Shown here in pieces: positions 46,525-57,900 of a stretch of DNA of 64,000 nt. The stretch lies in the NCBI RefSeq assembly GCF_001642475.1, contig NW_019173934.1, positions 434,001-498,000 of the forward strand, written 5' to 3'. The DNA is from Fonsecaea monophora. Lineage: Eukaryota > Ascomycota > Eurotiomycetes > Chaetothyriales > Herpotrichiellaceae. The first letter of the stretch is position 1. Every line of letters begins with the position of its first letter. A model generated the notes under the pieces. It did not search any database. It was not told where the DNA came from and saw only the letters and a list, made by a program, of their open reading frames with translations. A program made the position numbers and the translations under genes.

Positions 46525-47574
46525 ATGGCCTTTGGAACGATCGTTACGTTGACCATCCTACCAGTCCTCATCTTCGCCCTTTGGCATCTCACGTCGACCA
46601 TGCTCCCCCCTATACCTGCCCTTCTGCGCAACAAGCGCATCATCTTGCTCATCGCTCACCCGGACGACGAGTCGATGTTCTTCTCGCCGGCCCTGCAAGC
46701 CCTGACCCACCCTTCTCTACAAAACCACTTGAAGATCTTATGCATGAGTACGGGCAACAGCGAAGGTCTGGGCGCAACACGGAAACAGGAATTGGAAAAG
46801 GCGGCGACGACGCTGGGACTGAGGCGGAAGGAGGACGTCTTTGTGCTAGAGGACGAGCGGTTCAAGGACGGAATGAAGGAGGAGTGGAAGTCTGAGGATA
46901 TCGCGCTCGTGCTCGCCAGTGCATTTGCGCCGCACCTGAACTCTCCGTCTGCTGCAGCAGCCCCGGCAATGCCCACATCAGATTCCGACAAGGAAAAGGA
47001 CAAGGACCGACGAAAATCCAAGCCAAACTCTGTGAAACACACCAAATCCGCCTCTCGCACAAGCATAGCAACCCCGCCCGCTCCAGCGCAAAAGGAGGTA
47101 GAGGGACCCCGCGCAACGATCGACGTCCTAATCACCTTCGACAAGGACGGTATCTCAGGCCATCCCAACCACATCGCCTTGTACCACGGTGCGTCCCTGT
47201 TCCTACAAAAGATCATGAAAGGCCACTCTGGCTATGCGTGCCCGGTCACGCTGTACACCCTCCCCTCGATCAACATTGTGCGGAAATACTCCTTCGTATT
47301 AGACGCCATACCCACCCTCCTAGCCGGGATCTACGAGACCATATTCGGCAACTTGTTTGGATCCACGACAGGGAAAGGGAAGACCGCCACGGGGCCCAAG
47401 AGCGCCGCAGACCGAGTCATGTTTGTCAACGACATATTCCGGTACTGGAAGGCGCGCGAGGCCATGATCCACGGACACAAATCTCAGATGGTCTGGTTTC
47501 GATGGGGCTGGATCGGCCTAGGGAGGTACATGGTCGTGAATGATTTAAGGAGGGAGCGAGTCGTGGCGGGTTAA
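46525..47574 (+). CDS. gpi12: N-acetylglucosaminyl-phosphatidylinositol de-N-acetylase Gpi12/PIG-L (349 aa)
   Basis: Single frame from ATG 46525. A membrane anchor occupies residues about 5-22. The metal-binding motif AHPDDES is at 44-50, with conserved STGNSEGLGATRKQEL and, further on, GISGHPNH, whose histidines complete the zinc site and catalysis. The enzyme removes the acetyl group from GlcNAc-PI, the second step of GPI-anchor synthesis, on the cytosolic face of the endoplasmic reticulum. An inserted low-complexity stretch, roughly residues 140-200 (Ala/Pro-rich, then Lys/Asp/Ser-rich), separates the two halves of the catalytic domain. It lengthens the protein beyond the usual 250-300 residues. 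Confidence 0.94.
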   Translation: MAFGTIVTLTILPVLIFALWHLTSTMLPPIPALLRNKRIILLIAHPDDESMFFSPALQALTHPSLQNHLKILCMSTGNSEGLGATRKQELEKAATTLGLRRKEDVFVLEDERFKDGMKEEWKSEDIALVLASAFAPHLNSPSAAAAPAMPTSDSDKEKDKDRRKSKPNSVKHTKSASRTSIATPPAPAQKEVEGPRATIDVLITFDKDGISGHPNHIALYHGASLFLQKIMKGHSGYACPVTLYTLPSINIVRKYSFVLDAIPTLLAGIYETIFGNLFGSTTGKGKTATGPKSAADRVMFVNDIFRYWKAREAMIHGHKSQMVWFRWGWIGLGRYMVVNDLRRERVVAG

Positions 47575-48052
47575 AGGGTGAAGAGAGGTGGGAAAAGATC
47601 ACCAAACGACACCAGTAAATCTGGAGTCAAGTTCTTTTTTTTTTTTTTGAACCCCCTAGGAGCTTTACGTGTTTTTTCTCTTTCGGCGCGAAGGAGGAAA
47701 TAGGGCCTCAAAACGAGGAGTCCTCGCTGGGGGCAGGGGAGCGAGGGACAGAGGGGAGTCAAAATGGGTCTGTGTCTATTCAGCAGACCCGCGTCAATGG
47801 CTTGTGGATGTGTCACATTGGAAGGGAGGCTCTTTTGACGATTCTTGCTTGTCCATGATATCCAATTTGGCTTTTACCCCGTAGAAGGACTCCCAAGGGG
47901 GGCCTTTTTTGTGACCGGGGCGACTGTTCGTTGTTTTATGAGAAACTGAACTTGCAGTACCACATTCTTACATAGCGAGTTGTCGCGATATGTACACACA
48001 TGATGGATGATGTTACACTTGTTACACGTCCTGTTGCTCACCCGCCATTGCG
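47575..48052. other. Convergent 3' region between gpi12 and the mitochondrial factor gene
   Basis: Both flanking genes end here. A run of T residues (47634-47648) lies in the gpi12 3' flank. No gene is seen. Confidence 0.5.
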
Positions 48053-50320
48053 TCACTCCGTCTCCCTTTCCCCTTCTTCGTCTTCGCCCTCACCCTCATC
48101 GTCCCTCGTCGCTGAGCGACTTTTCCGACGCCCGCGCTCTCTCTTGCCTTTCCCCACGATTCCACCCCAAGGCCTCCAATCCTCGCTCTTCTGATCCGGA
48201 CCGGGTACCTGCGCGCCCACGACCTGACGATCACTCAACCTTTCTTGACGGACAGCCGCCTCGAATCGGAGTACCCAATCACTCAGGCGGCCCGAGGAAT
48301 CGCCACGAACTTCGTCTTGAAATTTAGTCAGAGCATTCCCGGTAGGCCCGCGATGAATGAACCCAGCGGCATGGCGGAGGCGAGTCGGGGAATAAGAGTC
48401 GAGCAGCATGCGCATTGTGCCTGTCCTTGTCGTTTGGAGGGAATTCGCGCTCTGAATGGCCGCGTGCCGCGATTCCCTTCCCCAAATACACACGTGACCA
48501 GTGGGTGTGTAGTAGGGGATGATATTTGGTAGCCAGTCTGTCCACTCCGCGATGATATTGGGGATACCTCGGTACGGCCAGTCTGTGCCTTCGTCATGTG
48601 ATGTCCAATCTTTTCGCTTGATGGTGTTGCGCACAGCAATAGAGATGAGTTGGATGTGGCATTCCAGCTGAAGGGAAGCAAGCACATACTTGTGCTTTAG
48701 ATCGAGGAATGAAGCAGAAGGCAAGCCGTCGTAGAACATGTAATGGTAGTCGGCGTCTTCAAGGAGGCTTCGGATTTGGTCATACATTTCGGAGAGGCGG
48801 GTTCGTTCTTCCTCGAGCAGGGCCATACACTGGCGAAGGTCTTCGGCAGCCTTGTAGAGCTTCCTCGCTTCGGACCTGGCTTTGACCCGAAATATCAGAT
48901 CCTCAATTTTCGGCTGGACGTTGTACGGTTCGTTATGGAAGACGTGATAGACTGACTCGACCGCCCTCCGTGCAATGCGACCCTCACCGTGTCCTCTCTC
49001 GATCCGCGCCTTACTGTGTTGGATTGATAATACAAAGGTCCACTCCAGTAAATGGGTCCAGATATATTCCGGAATATCCAGGTTGTAATTGCGCGAGATG
49101 TAGTCAAGGAGCATGCCTCCCAGTGCGACTTCATTGTTCGTGCCGAAAACATGAACTACCGTAAATAAAAGGCGCGCAGAAGGCCGAAGAGGTGAGCCCT
49201 CCTCATAAAATGTGGGACTCTCCAACTCCTCCTCGTCGTACTTGTCCAGAGCGTCAACATCGATATTCCAAGCCGACTTGAGAACGCTCTTGACGCTGCC
49301 TAGGTCTCCTTCGCGGCCCATCGCGACCATAAGATTGCAGAATGTTGCCTCATTACCGTTCAGCCCTTGGTTCACGAGCTCGTTGAAGATGCCCAGAGTT
49401 TCCAGCCTGATGGACTGTTCACTTTTGGGATTTTTGGGCGATGCGACTCCGTGGCCAAAGAATCCGAGCGGTCTGGTCTCCAATGATCGACGAAACATGT
49501 TATGCCGGACTATCCGTAGTCGATATCGTTCGTGTCTATTATATGCCTCGTTCCAGGTTAGGGCCTCCATGAAGTAGTTGTAACAGTCCAAATCAGGTTC
49601 AACAGCGTCCTCTCTCATGGCTTTGCGAAACACATTCCTGGCAAATGATCCCACCCCAGCCGCGGCTGTACACCGTAAGAGATGACGATATATGTCGAGA
49701 CCTAGGGAATGGCCATGTTTTTGTCGCTGAGTAACCAGGGAATCAAGGATGTTGATAAAAGTGGCCACACGCTCTTCCAGTGATCTGACTATTCGAAACT
49801 TCGGCTGCGTCTCTAGACTCGGCTTCAAGTAGCGGAATAGCTTTCCATAAGGAACAATAAAATGCTCGGGATCCAACGCGCAGATGGCACGTGCGAAGGT
49901 CTGGTCGTCTGCATTTTCAATGAAATCGTCCCCGATTTGAGGTGTCACCAGTCCCAAGAGTATACGGTCGGGATTGTTTTCTTCCAACAAGGCCTGCATA
50001 GACACCACTTTCCTTGCTCCATGAGTGGAATCCGCTGGCGGTACCTCATCAATTGTATATTCTATCGGAGAAGGATCATCGTGTTCGTCTAGGAGGGTCG
50101 ATTGCTTCGGCAATATGAAGGGAGAAAAGGACACGGTCGTAGAGTATGACCGGTCGAAACGTCGTTCACAGCGAGCATTGGGAAGGCATAGTCCTTTGTC
50201 CCAGTGCGCCGGGGAAAGGGTTTGGCGACGGAGAATGTGAAGGGTCAAGTGAGGTATCCGACTGGGCGAGGGTTGCGAGAAGCCATTGATCAACCTCACC
50301 AGAGGCAGCGAGCCATGCAT
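48053..50320 (-). CDS. Probable mitochondrial gene-expression factor, PPR/Aep2-Atp13-like (755 aa)
   Basis: The first ATG of the frame is at 50318-50320 (the frame runs one TTG codon further). The N-terminus is Arg/Ser/His-rich with few acidic residues, like a mitochondrial presequence. Residues about 190-420 show helical-repeat character resembling degenerate pentatricopeptide repeats (GLDIYRHLLRCTAAAG, DLDCYNYFMEAL, NEATFCNLMVAMGREGDLGSVKSVL). Filamentous fungi have a family of such proteins annotated as mitochondrial ATPase expression (ATP13/Aep2) or related translation factors; the assignment here is by resemblance only. A coiled-coil-like segment lies at about 500-540 and the C-terminus is a basic-then-acidic tail (GKGKRERGRRKSRS ... 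GEGEDEEGE). The target mRNA is unknown. It is divergent from lsm3. Confidence 0.7.
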   Translation of the reverse strand: MHGSLPLVRLINGFSQPSPSRIPHLTLHILRRQTLSPAHWDKGLCLPNARCERRFDRSYSTTVSFSPFILPKQSTLLDEHDDPSPIEYTIDEVPPADSTHGARKVVSMQALLEENNPDRILLGLVTPQIGDDFIENADDQTFARAICALDPEHFIVPYGKLFRYLKPSLETQPKFRIVRSLEERVATFINILDSLVTQRQKHGHSLGLDIYRHLLRCTAAAGVGSFARNVFRKAMREDAVEPDLDCYNYFMEALTWNEAYNRHERYRLRIVRHNMFRRSLETRPLGFFGHGVASPKNPKSEQSIRLETLGIFNELVNQGLNGNEATFCNLMVAMGREGDLGSVKSVLKSAWNIDVDALDKYDEEELESPTFYEEGSPLRPSARLLFTVVHVFGTNNEVALGGMLLDYISRNYNLDIPEYIWTHLLEWTFVLSIQHSKARIERGHGEGRIARRAVESVYHVFHNEPYNVQPKIEDLIFRVKARSEARKLYKAAEDLRQCMALLEEERTRLSEMYDQIRSLLEDADYHYMFYDGLPSASFLDLKHKYVLASLQLECHIQLISIAVRNTIKRKDWTSHDEGTDWPYRGIPNIIAEWTDWLPNIIPYYTPTGHVCIWGRESRHAAIQSANSLQTTRTGTMRMLLDSYSPTRLRHAAGFIHRGPTGNALTKFQDEVRGDSSGRLSDWVLRFEAAVRQERLSDRQVVGAQVPGPDQKSEDWRPWGGIVGKGKRERGRRKSRSATRDDEGEGEDEEGERETE

Positions 50321-50602
50321 CAATACACCGCAGATAGACGGCGACCCGAGCTAGAGCTGGAAAGGATGGCAACTAAGTCATTGAAAAAGATTCTGGAATC
50401 TGGCGTTGGGAAGGGAGCGGTTTGCGCGATGGACGGATTTCGCTTTCTCCAAACAAAAGCTCAAATTTCAAATGACGCCAAGCCCAACGGTCCTGGGCTG
50501 ATCCCCTTCCCAGTTAGTAGCGGACAAGGGCTCTTCTCTTCTCGACAGCCATACCACCATTTGACGTTGGATTTATTTTGCAGACCACAGGTCCAGCCTT
50601 TC
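50321..50602. promoter_or_regulatory. Divergent promoter between the mitochondrial factor gene and lsm3
   Basis: The start codons are 282 bp apart. A TTTATTTTGCAG acceptor-like sequence just before the lsm3 ATG (about 50571-50582) could end a 5'-UTR intron. Confidence 0.5.
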
Positions 50603-51058
50603 ATGGCCGAATCACCAGAGGAAGGAGCCAATGCGGTGTCTGAACCGCTTGACCTTGTCCGCCTCTCCCTCGATGAGATTGTGTTTGTTCGACTACGTGG
50701 AGATCGAGAGCTGAAAGGAAGACTACATGTATGCTTGTATAACAGGATCGCAGCGACCTCATACTGACGCACAGGTGCAAAACAGGCCTACGACAGTCAT
50801 TGCAATCTTGTTCTCGGAGACGTTGAAGAGACAATCTACACGATTGAAGAGGAGGAGGATGGCGAAGACACCGTCAAGGTCAGTTCTCATTGATGCAAAA
50901 TTCAATCGACCAGCCACTCACTCCACTAGACAACGAAGAAACAGTCCGATATGCTATTTGTCCGAGGTATACGCCGCGCCAAAGGGCCAAGATTGGCTGT
51001 CGCTGACAACTGAGCAGGAGACTCGGTCGTACTAATCTCTCCCCAACCTGGGTCTTGA
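50603..51058 (+). CDS. lsm3: LSm3, Sm-like U6 snRNA-associated protein (98 aa, 4 exons)
   Basis: Exons are 50603-50728, 50786-50878, 50930-50966 (37 nt) and 51018-51058. Introns are 57, 51 and 51 nt, GT-AG, and the total is 99 codons with stop. The spliced product has the Sm1 motif (PLDLVRLSLDEIVFVRLRG, GRLHAYDSHCNLVLGDV) and Sm2 motif (QSDMLFVRGDSVVLISP), the hallmarks of LSm3. LSm3 is part of the LSm2-8 ring that binds the U-rich 3' end of U6 snRNA in the nucleus and of LSm1-7, which promotes mRNA decapping in the cytoplasm. No single reading frame covers more than one exon well, so ORF-based annotation would miss most of it. Confidence 0.95.
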
Positions 51059-51769
51059 GACCGTTTCAACCACGTCGATCTAGATTCTCGGATCAAACGA
51101 GCAAAACCGCCGTTCGAAGGGTTTCGAGGGTCAAATCTAGCCCATGATGGAGCATAACGGACGGTAGGAAGTCACCCAAAAGATCGCTGGGGGAAACAGT
51201 ACCCCTATAAATGAGTCACCTGAAGCTGCAATCCTTGGTCCAGGAAGAAGAACCTTTGAAGGCTTACATCTTGCCTTTCGAAAAGTCCAGCCTGCGGTGG
51301 AAGAGTCACCTGTCTCGAACGAGTGACGATGCAGGAGGATCTTACAAGTCAATTAGCGTGCTGATAGCGGAAGCGAAAGACCTGCAGTCACTGATGAGGC
51401 TGAGACGCGTGGGGGAGAATGAGTCAATAAATCAACTCGTGGGTTCCCCGCTTGATAGCCACAGTGGTAGCCCAAACAAGTACATACAAAGCTGTCATGG
51501 TCATGACTCCAACACTGCCTCCACTTTATTTATATATGTTCCGGGACGGGCTCTGTTACCTCTCTGTCTCCCATCTGCGCATTTCATCCTCACAGAAACT
51601 TCTCTACAGTACAGCTCAAGATGCAGTCTTAGCACTCGGGCAACGCTGCGCCTCTCTGCTACTCATAGCTCCACGATGATTCCTCGAATACCTCACTGAC
51701 TGCGGGGCGCATCCGCCACTCTTTCACGCCACTCTCCACCTCATCTCGCATTCGAACCAACAACCAACG
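51059..51769. other. Intergenic stretch between lsm3 and the GTPase gene
   Basis: About 0.7 kb with the 3' flank of lsm3 and the promoter and leader of the GTPase gene. The frame at 51211-51699 has no family resemblance and no continuation. No gene is supported. Confidence 0.5.
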
Positions 51770-53787
51770 ATGGGTAGCCGCAACAGACAGACACTGCAAG
51801 ATCGCCGAAAGGGAGAGCTGGTAGGGGCATTTCAAGTGATGAACAACTTCAATTTCTAATATGATGCCAGGCCCTCTCTGATTTCGCTGATTATGTAGAA
51901 CGACAGCGAGCAAAGACACGCCTTCCGCATCCCGATTCCATTGCTGGCGACAGCAGTTACGGTACTGGCGCTCCCTCGTCCGTCGCTGAAGATCATGCAG
52001 AGCTCGAGATCCTTGATCAATTAGACCTCTCCGACGCCCCAAGCCGGACAAAACCAAAGGAGTTGCTGCTTGATACCTCGGGCGATGCAGCCGCAACCTT
52101 TCAGGAATTGTCGGGCTTTCTACAGTCCAGGTTAGACGAGGGCCATGGCGAGACGCTCTTCGATCTAGGACTTGAGGACAGCGGTGACTCAATGCGATTC
52201 ACTAAAGAGCAATGGGACATTGCTATGACACGCATCACTGAAGCGGCCGGTGTGCTCAACGCGACAGTCAACGTGCTCCTGACATACAATGTTGGTGGTG
52301 ATAAGGAGGCTCATCCGAACACGACTCATGACCAATCAAGCCACGGCAAGCTACTCATTCGACAGACCCCAGCAACAGCTGAAGAAGTTATCGAGACGCG
52401 AATTGCGGTGGTTGGTAATGTTGATGCAGGCAAGTCTACCATGTTAGGTGTTCTTGTCAAGGGGAGCCTGGACGATGGCCGCGGCAAAGCTCGTGTCAAC
52501 CTGTTTCGTCACAAGCACGAGATTGAATCCGGTCGGACTTCGTCTGTGGGCATGGAGATTATGGGCTTTGACACCCATGGGGAAGTAGTCACATCCACCG
52601 TTCCCGGTCGCAAACTCACTTGGGCGGAGATTGGGACTCGTTCGGCAAAGGTCATCTCATTTACCGACCTAGCTGGACACGAGCGTTATCTTCGGACAAC
52701 TGTTTTTGGCCTCCTCTCCTCGGCACCAAACTACTGCCTGCTCATGGTGGCAGCCAACAACGGACTGATCGGTATGTCGAAGGAGCACCTTGGTTTAGCA
52801 CTGGCCTTGAACGTGCCTGTCATGGTTGTCATCACCAAGATCGATATTTGCCCTCCCCAGATTCTTGAACAGACGATCACCCAGCTGACGAGGATATTGA
52901 AATCGCCTGGAGCGAGGAAAATCCCCGTCTTCATCAAGACATACGAGGAGACGGTCCTGACAGCCACACAATTTGTGTCCCAGCGGATTTGCCCAATCTT
53001 CCAGGTCTCAAATGTGACCGGGGAATCCCTGGACCTTGTTCGAACTTTTCTCAATATTCTTCCGCATCACGGCCATTATGACGATCAGGCGCCTTTTGAA
53101 TTTCATATTAATGACACTTTCTCCGTCCCATTTGTGGGAACAGTTGTGTCGGGAGTTGTGAAGTCCGGGATAATTCATGCAGGTGACAACGTTCTCGTGG
53201 GACCAGACTCTCTTGGGCAGTTTCAGACAACAAATATTCGATCGATCGAACGGAAAAGGATCCAGGTACCGGCATGTAGCGCTGGCCAGTCTGCCTCCCT
53301 CGCCTTGAGAAGAATACGAAAGAAAGAAGTGCGCAAAGGCATGGTCGTGCTCCCGAAGCTCGAAGGCCCTCCGCCTAAGGTTTACCGAGAATTTGTCGCC
53401 GAGGTTTTGATTCTGTCCCACCCGACTACCATACGACCAAAGTACCAAGCGATGCTTCATGTAGGGCCTATCAGCCAGACTTGCGCCATCATTGAAATTG
53501 ATCGTGAGTACATTCGAACCGGAGATCGAGCCACTGTCGCGTTCCGATTTGTTCAGAGGCCCGAGTTCCTTGCAGTGGGGGACAAGATACTATTCCGCGA
53601 GGGCAAGACCAAGGGTTTGGGCATCGTGAAGTCTTTGGACTACGAAGAGGGGTCATTGAGCAAACATGAGCGGCAGAGCATGCAAGGGCCGTCTAATGGA
53701 GAGGAGTCGAATGAGAAACCCAAGGCGGAGGAGAAAGTGGCTTTATCAGCAGTGGGAGTAGCAACAAGCGACAGGCGGAGTAAGTAG
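51770..53787 (+). CDS. GTPBP1/GTPBP2-type translational GTPase (655 aa, 2 exons)
   Basis: Exon 1 is 51770-51820 (17 codons) and exon 2 is 51871-53787; the 50-nt intron has branch CTAAT and CCAG acceptor. The frame of exon 2 has no nearby ATG, and exon 1 supplies one (MGSRNRQTLQ). The GTPase domain has G1 GNVDAGKS, G3 DLAGHERYLRTTVFG, the family signature GMSKEHLGLALALNVPV and G4 TKID. EF-Tu-like beta-barrel domains II and III follow (FHINDTFSVPFVGTVVSG; GDRATVAFRF). In animals GTPBP1 and GTPBP2 resemble eEF1A and take part in ribosome rescue and exosome-linked mRNA decay; the role in fungi is little known. The last 45 residues are polar and probably disordered. It is cytosolic by inference. 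Confidence 0.92.
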
Positions 53788-54081
53788 GAGGAGTACAGGC
53801 GTTAAATGGCAATGTGGGAGTATGTATGAGGTAGTCATGAAGCTTCCGATACTACATACCTAGGCATGTGCTTGAAATATCAATCAGGTCACCGACATGT
53901 TTTCGGCGATGTCAGTGTACTTTGCAAGGATCAATCTGAGGCACAACAAGGCTTTGGGGGGGTTCAAGATGCCGAAACTCCGCCAATCAGCGAGTGCCCC
54001 TTTGAAGCCACAGCCTCGTCACCATCGTAGCGCGCAGTCACCGTCTCCAAACCCCCAATTTCGAGCTTCGGATAATTCAAA

Positions 54082-54987
54082 ATGTCGCAACAGCCTCGAC
54101 GACGCCGCGGCATAGGACAACGTGAGCAGACTGAAGGAGGTATCCAAGAAACCAGCGCTGTTCAGAATCCTGGTGGCCAGAAGCACGGAGAAGGCGAGGG
54201 AGAAGCAGCACTCGCCGCCATTGAGATGGATCAATCCCCGATCATCCGCGCATTGCGGCGGCAGCCCGTCTGGATCGTGCTGGCCGTCTCGAGCGGAGCG
54301 TGTGCGGCCTTTAATGGTGTATTTGCTAAATTGTACGTCCATGAACTCCCGGAATGGAAGCTCCTCCAGCTCTCTATTTGGAATCTTGACTCTCCTTTTC
54401 TGTTGCGCTCAAGCGTGCAATCCCCTTCTCGTTCATGATGCAGACAAACTAACCGACTCTCAATCCGTCAAACAAATAGAACGACCACTTCCCTGACATC
54501 CAGCCTGTCGTCCTCGATCGCAACCTTTTTCTCCCTCTCCCCCAGCAATACCTTCGTCGACCTTGCGGTCCGGGGCACATTCTTCCTCCTTAACCTACTC
54601 TTCAACGCTCTCATGTGGGGGCTCTTCACGTCCGCCCTGACCCGTGCAGAGTCAACTACCCGCGTCAGCATCATCAATGTCTCGGCGAACTTTGTCATCA
54701 CCGCTGTGCTCGGTGCGTTGATCTTTGGGGAGAAGCTGGGCGGTATGTGGTGGGTAGGCGCCGGGATGTTGGCCGCGGGCAATGTCGTGATCGGAAGGAG
54801 AGAGGAAGGAGCGAAGCCTGGCGGGAATATGGGGCTGGACGAGACGAGGGAGGAGGCAGAGGGATTGGTGGGCGGAGAAGAAGAAAGAGGCGGCCACGCG
54901 GAAGATGACCTGGTAGAGCTACATGACAACCCCGGAGAAGGGCAGAGCAGAGTGAGAAAGGGAGAAGAGGCGGATGATCCGCTGTGA
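54082..54987 (+). CDS. TMEM42-like multi-pass membrane protein, DMT/EamA superfamily (252 aa, 2 exons)
   Basis: Exon 1 is 54082-54332 and exon 2 is 54480-54987. The 147-nt intron is long for this window and I found no internal exon needed to keep the frame. The N-terminal 55 residues are polar and Arg/Gln/Glu-rich. Membrane spans lie at about 62-85 (VWIVLAVSSGACAAFNGVFA), 118-145 (LAVRGTFFLLNLLFNALMWG), 155-178 (NVSANFVITAVLGALIFG) and 181-198 (GMWWVGAGMLAAGNVVI). The GALIFGEKLGGMWWVGAGM stretch is characteristic of half-size drug/metabolite-transporter proteins such as TMEM42. A charged tail of about 60 residues follows. Substrate and membrane are unknown. Confidence 0.85.
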
Positions 54988-57900
54988 ACTTGGAGCACGC
55001 GTCTCAACCTCGTCCTCGTCCAGCCCTAGCACTTGGCCAGGCATTGGAAAGCCGTGTTGGAAAGTTCTTGGAGACTTGATAATAGTCGAGCTTTCACGGA
55101 CAATCCGCAACGGCAATGGTTGCCATGAGCATGGCTTGTACAAATGTTCCAATCGACATGTCAACTACAAGTACAAATATGTCCATCGGAAGCGCCCGAG
55201 ACTATCTCAACACGAGTACCGCTGAAGATTTACTTGTGCTCGGCAAGGGCGAAGGTGTTGTGCTCACTGAGTCCTCGACCAACGGATATGTGTCACGCTG
55301 TGTTGGAGAACCTCAGCCACTGGTGAGAGAAGGTATTACTCCTTCTCTCTGGCTATACAAGTGACTCGACCCGGACGACCAAGGCCCCGTCCGTCATCAT
55401 GCAACAACCGGCACTTGAATCGGGGACATCACAATCCAAAGCACCCAGCGCCGGGAGATCCATCGTACTTGCTCTTGCTTGGTACACATGACAAGAACAA
55501 GAACATAAAGAATAGCCAACTCATGCGCCTTTTTGGGTGATCAGGAGATGACCTACGAGGTACTCAGATGAGCACTACGGTTGGCCGTTTAAGAGTGTCG
55601 TGGTGTGTTGACTTTACGACGTCAGGATCCTTGGTCACACATGAGTTGTCATGGGACTTTGTTTGTCGAGTGTGGGCTCCCGCTCTCACGCCACGGACTA
55701 CCTCCATCCTTGCCGCCTTTGCCTGCGAGAAATCCCGCCTGTTTGTCGTCGAGGCTGTCCTTGTACTCGTAAAAGTGTTTCTCACGTCAAAAGATACCTT
55801 TGTTTGGTTCAGCAGCTCAAAGGCATTATCTGACCCTCCGTTTGTACGCTTTCATTGGTATCTCCAGGTGCGATTTGTAGGACCGGGATGCGCGTCATCG
55901 TGAAGACTTACTGCCCGGTCCGGGTATGTTGCGCTACCTGCCCAAGTATCTACCTCGATGTATGGATGTCGATGATCAATAATTATCGCTCAAACGGTGA
56001 CGACAAACTTGACTTCCTCGCTGGCTATGTACAGAGTACCCGTACATTTACAATTTCATAGTGCGAGGAGACATATCCCTATGCTTCGCATTCCATAAGC
56101 CATCAAGGGCATTATACTGGTACAGGGACTGTATGGGCTTAACGGGTCCCAATTGCTCAGAAGACCGAGAGATCAATGGCATTCGCTATCACTCAAGACT
56201 CACTACAAGTATACATAAGTACTGTACGGCGTATCATTTAATGGTTCATTGGCGAGCAGAACGTCAAAGTGCCTACTAGTAGCTATTCGGATACCTGTTA
56301 CTCGGTCGGTACTTTTCGCGAACTCCTTGGAGCCATCAGGACCCGCCGAATTTATCTCTCATTATGGAGGAATCGAAGCCTACTAAGATCTAAGAACCTT
56401 AGCGGAAGACAACCAGAAGCATCGGAAGCCCCCCCTGTCGCGCATCGCGTTTCGTCCTCGTCGGACGATGTTGGAAAGCTTCTCCAGGAGTCAAGGACTC
56501 TTGAAACCTTTCACTTGTGTATGTACTTGTACGTGCACATAAGTGCTGACTGGGGCCAGTACACTACTTATACAAGTATGTACAGAGACCTCCATGTGAC
56601 CGGTCTCCTGACAGACAGAGCAGCAATACCCAAGGGGCTTGTACCTGTGCAAGTAGAACTGGAGCCGACCATGGAACCGTTCTCGCCTTCGACAAGGACG
56701 CGATTGTGCATTATTACCCTCATTGCATTCCTGTCGGATGCTACTCTTGGTAATTTGACCCGTCCAGCTAGGAAGATATTCTTGAGAAGTCAAGCTCTTG
56801 GCCGCTGAGGGGCACCCAAGGGGTGTAGCAGGAGACGATTACGAGAACAAAGCGTAACATCTGGGGTAACGTGCTCTCCGATGTGAGAGAGTTTCTAGAA
56901 GGCAAATGAGGGATAACCGGCATAGGAAGATCCTTGTTCCGAGCGACTTTGCCCACGGCCTTTCCGTTTATGCTGCACTGCCATCAGATGAGCGTCAATG
57001 GCGCAAAAGGGAGCTTCAGATAGGCGGAACTCCACCCACATCTCAGGGGTTGATTGGACTTTCTCCTGGACTCGGCCCCCTTGCAGCGTCACTGGCTCCA
57101 TTATTGGTGTTTGCTTTGCTCAGCACGAGTGCCCAGTGGAACATCCAGACTGGCCAAACACCTCGGGAGTATAACGAGGAAGGAGGATGGGGGAGGACAA
57201 TGATTCTCCTGGATCCATGCCTGTGTCGGTTTAAACCGAGATCTTGGGGTGCGATATGGGCAAAATTCTCTCTTTGTGTCCACAATTCGTGGTTATACTG
57301 AGTACCTCGCAGTGATTTTTACTGTAGAAAGGAGATGGTGTTGGCTGTCGAGGTGCATTGGAAGTGAAGTGGGGTGCTTGTGTCTGATTGCTGAGACACT
57401 CCTCCCGGTAGTAGCACGCGACAAAAGGGCCCAATGTTCATCTGGAGCGGCTGTTTAAGGAGGTGGTATCTTTTAGGTATGGGTTAGGGACATTGAGGTA
57501 TGCTCCTGGCACAAATAGCACGAATCGAGGCCGGAAATGCAGAACTTTTCGGCGATCTGCAAGGGCCAGACGCTTCAGACAAGCACACCCTTTAGGTCGA
57601 CCGAACTCATGCGACGCGAGAGGGGTCCGAGAAGGAGGGACAGGACAAACGTCAAGCGGATTGGGTAACACGAGGTATCGAAGGAGATGATTTGTGCACT
57701 GCTTGGATGGTGGGATGATGGGAAAAAGGCGTTTCCAGATCCATCATGGGACGAGGGGCGCAGGGCATGCAGCTGGCTTTGTGGCACCTTACTCGTCCTC
57801 GTGAGTGCTCGTATACCTGGCTGTAGCTTCCAGGCAAAGTCTGGGGAGGGGGCGGTGGAAGGACGAACCATGAGGACACCATGAGGCATGGGAGAGTGAT

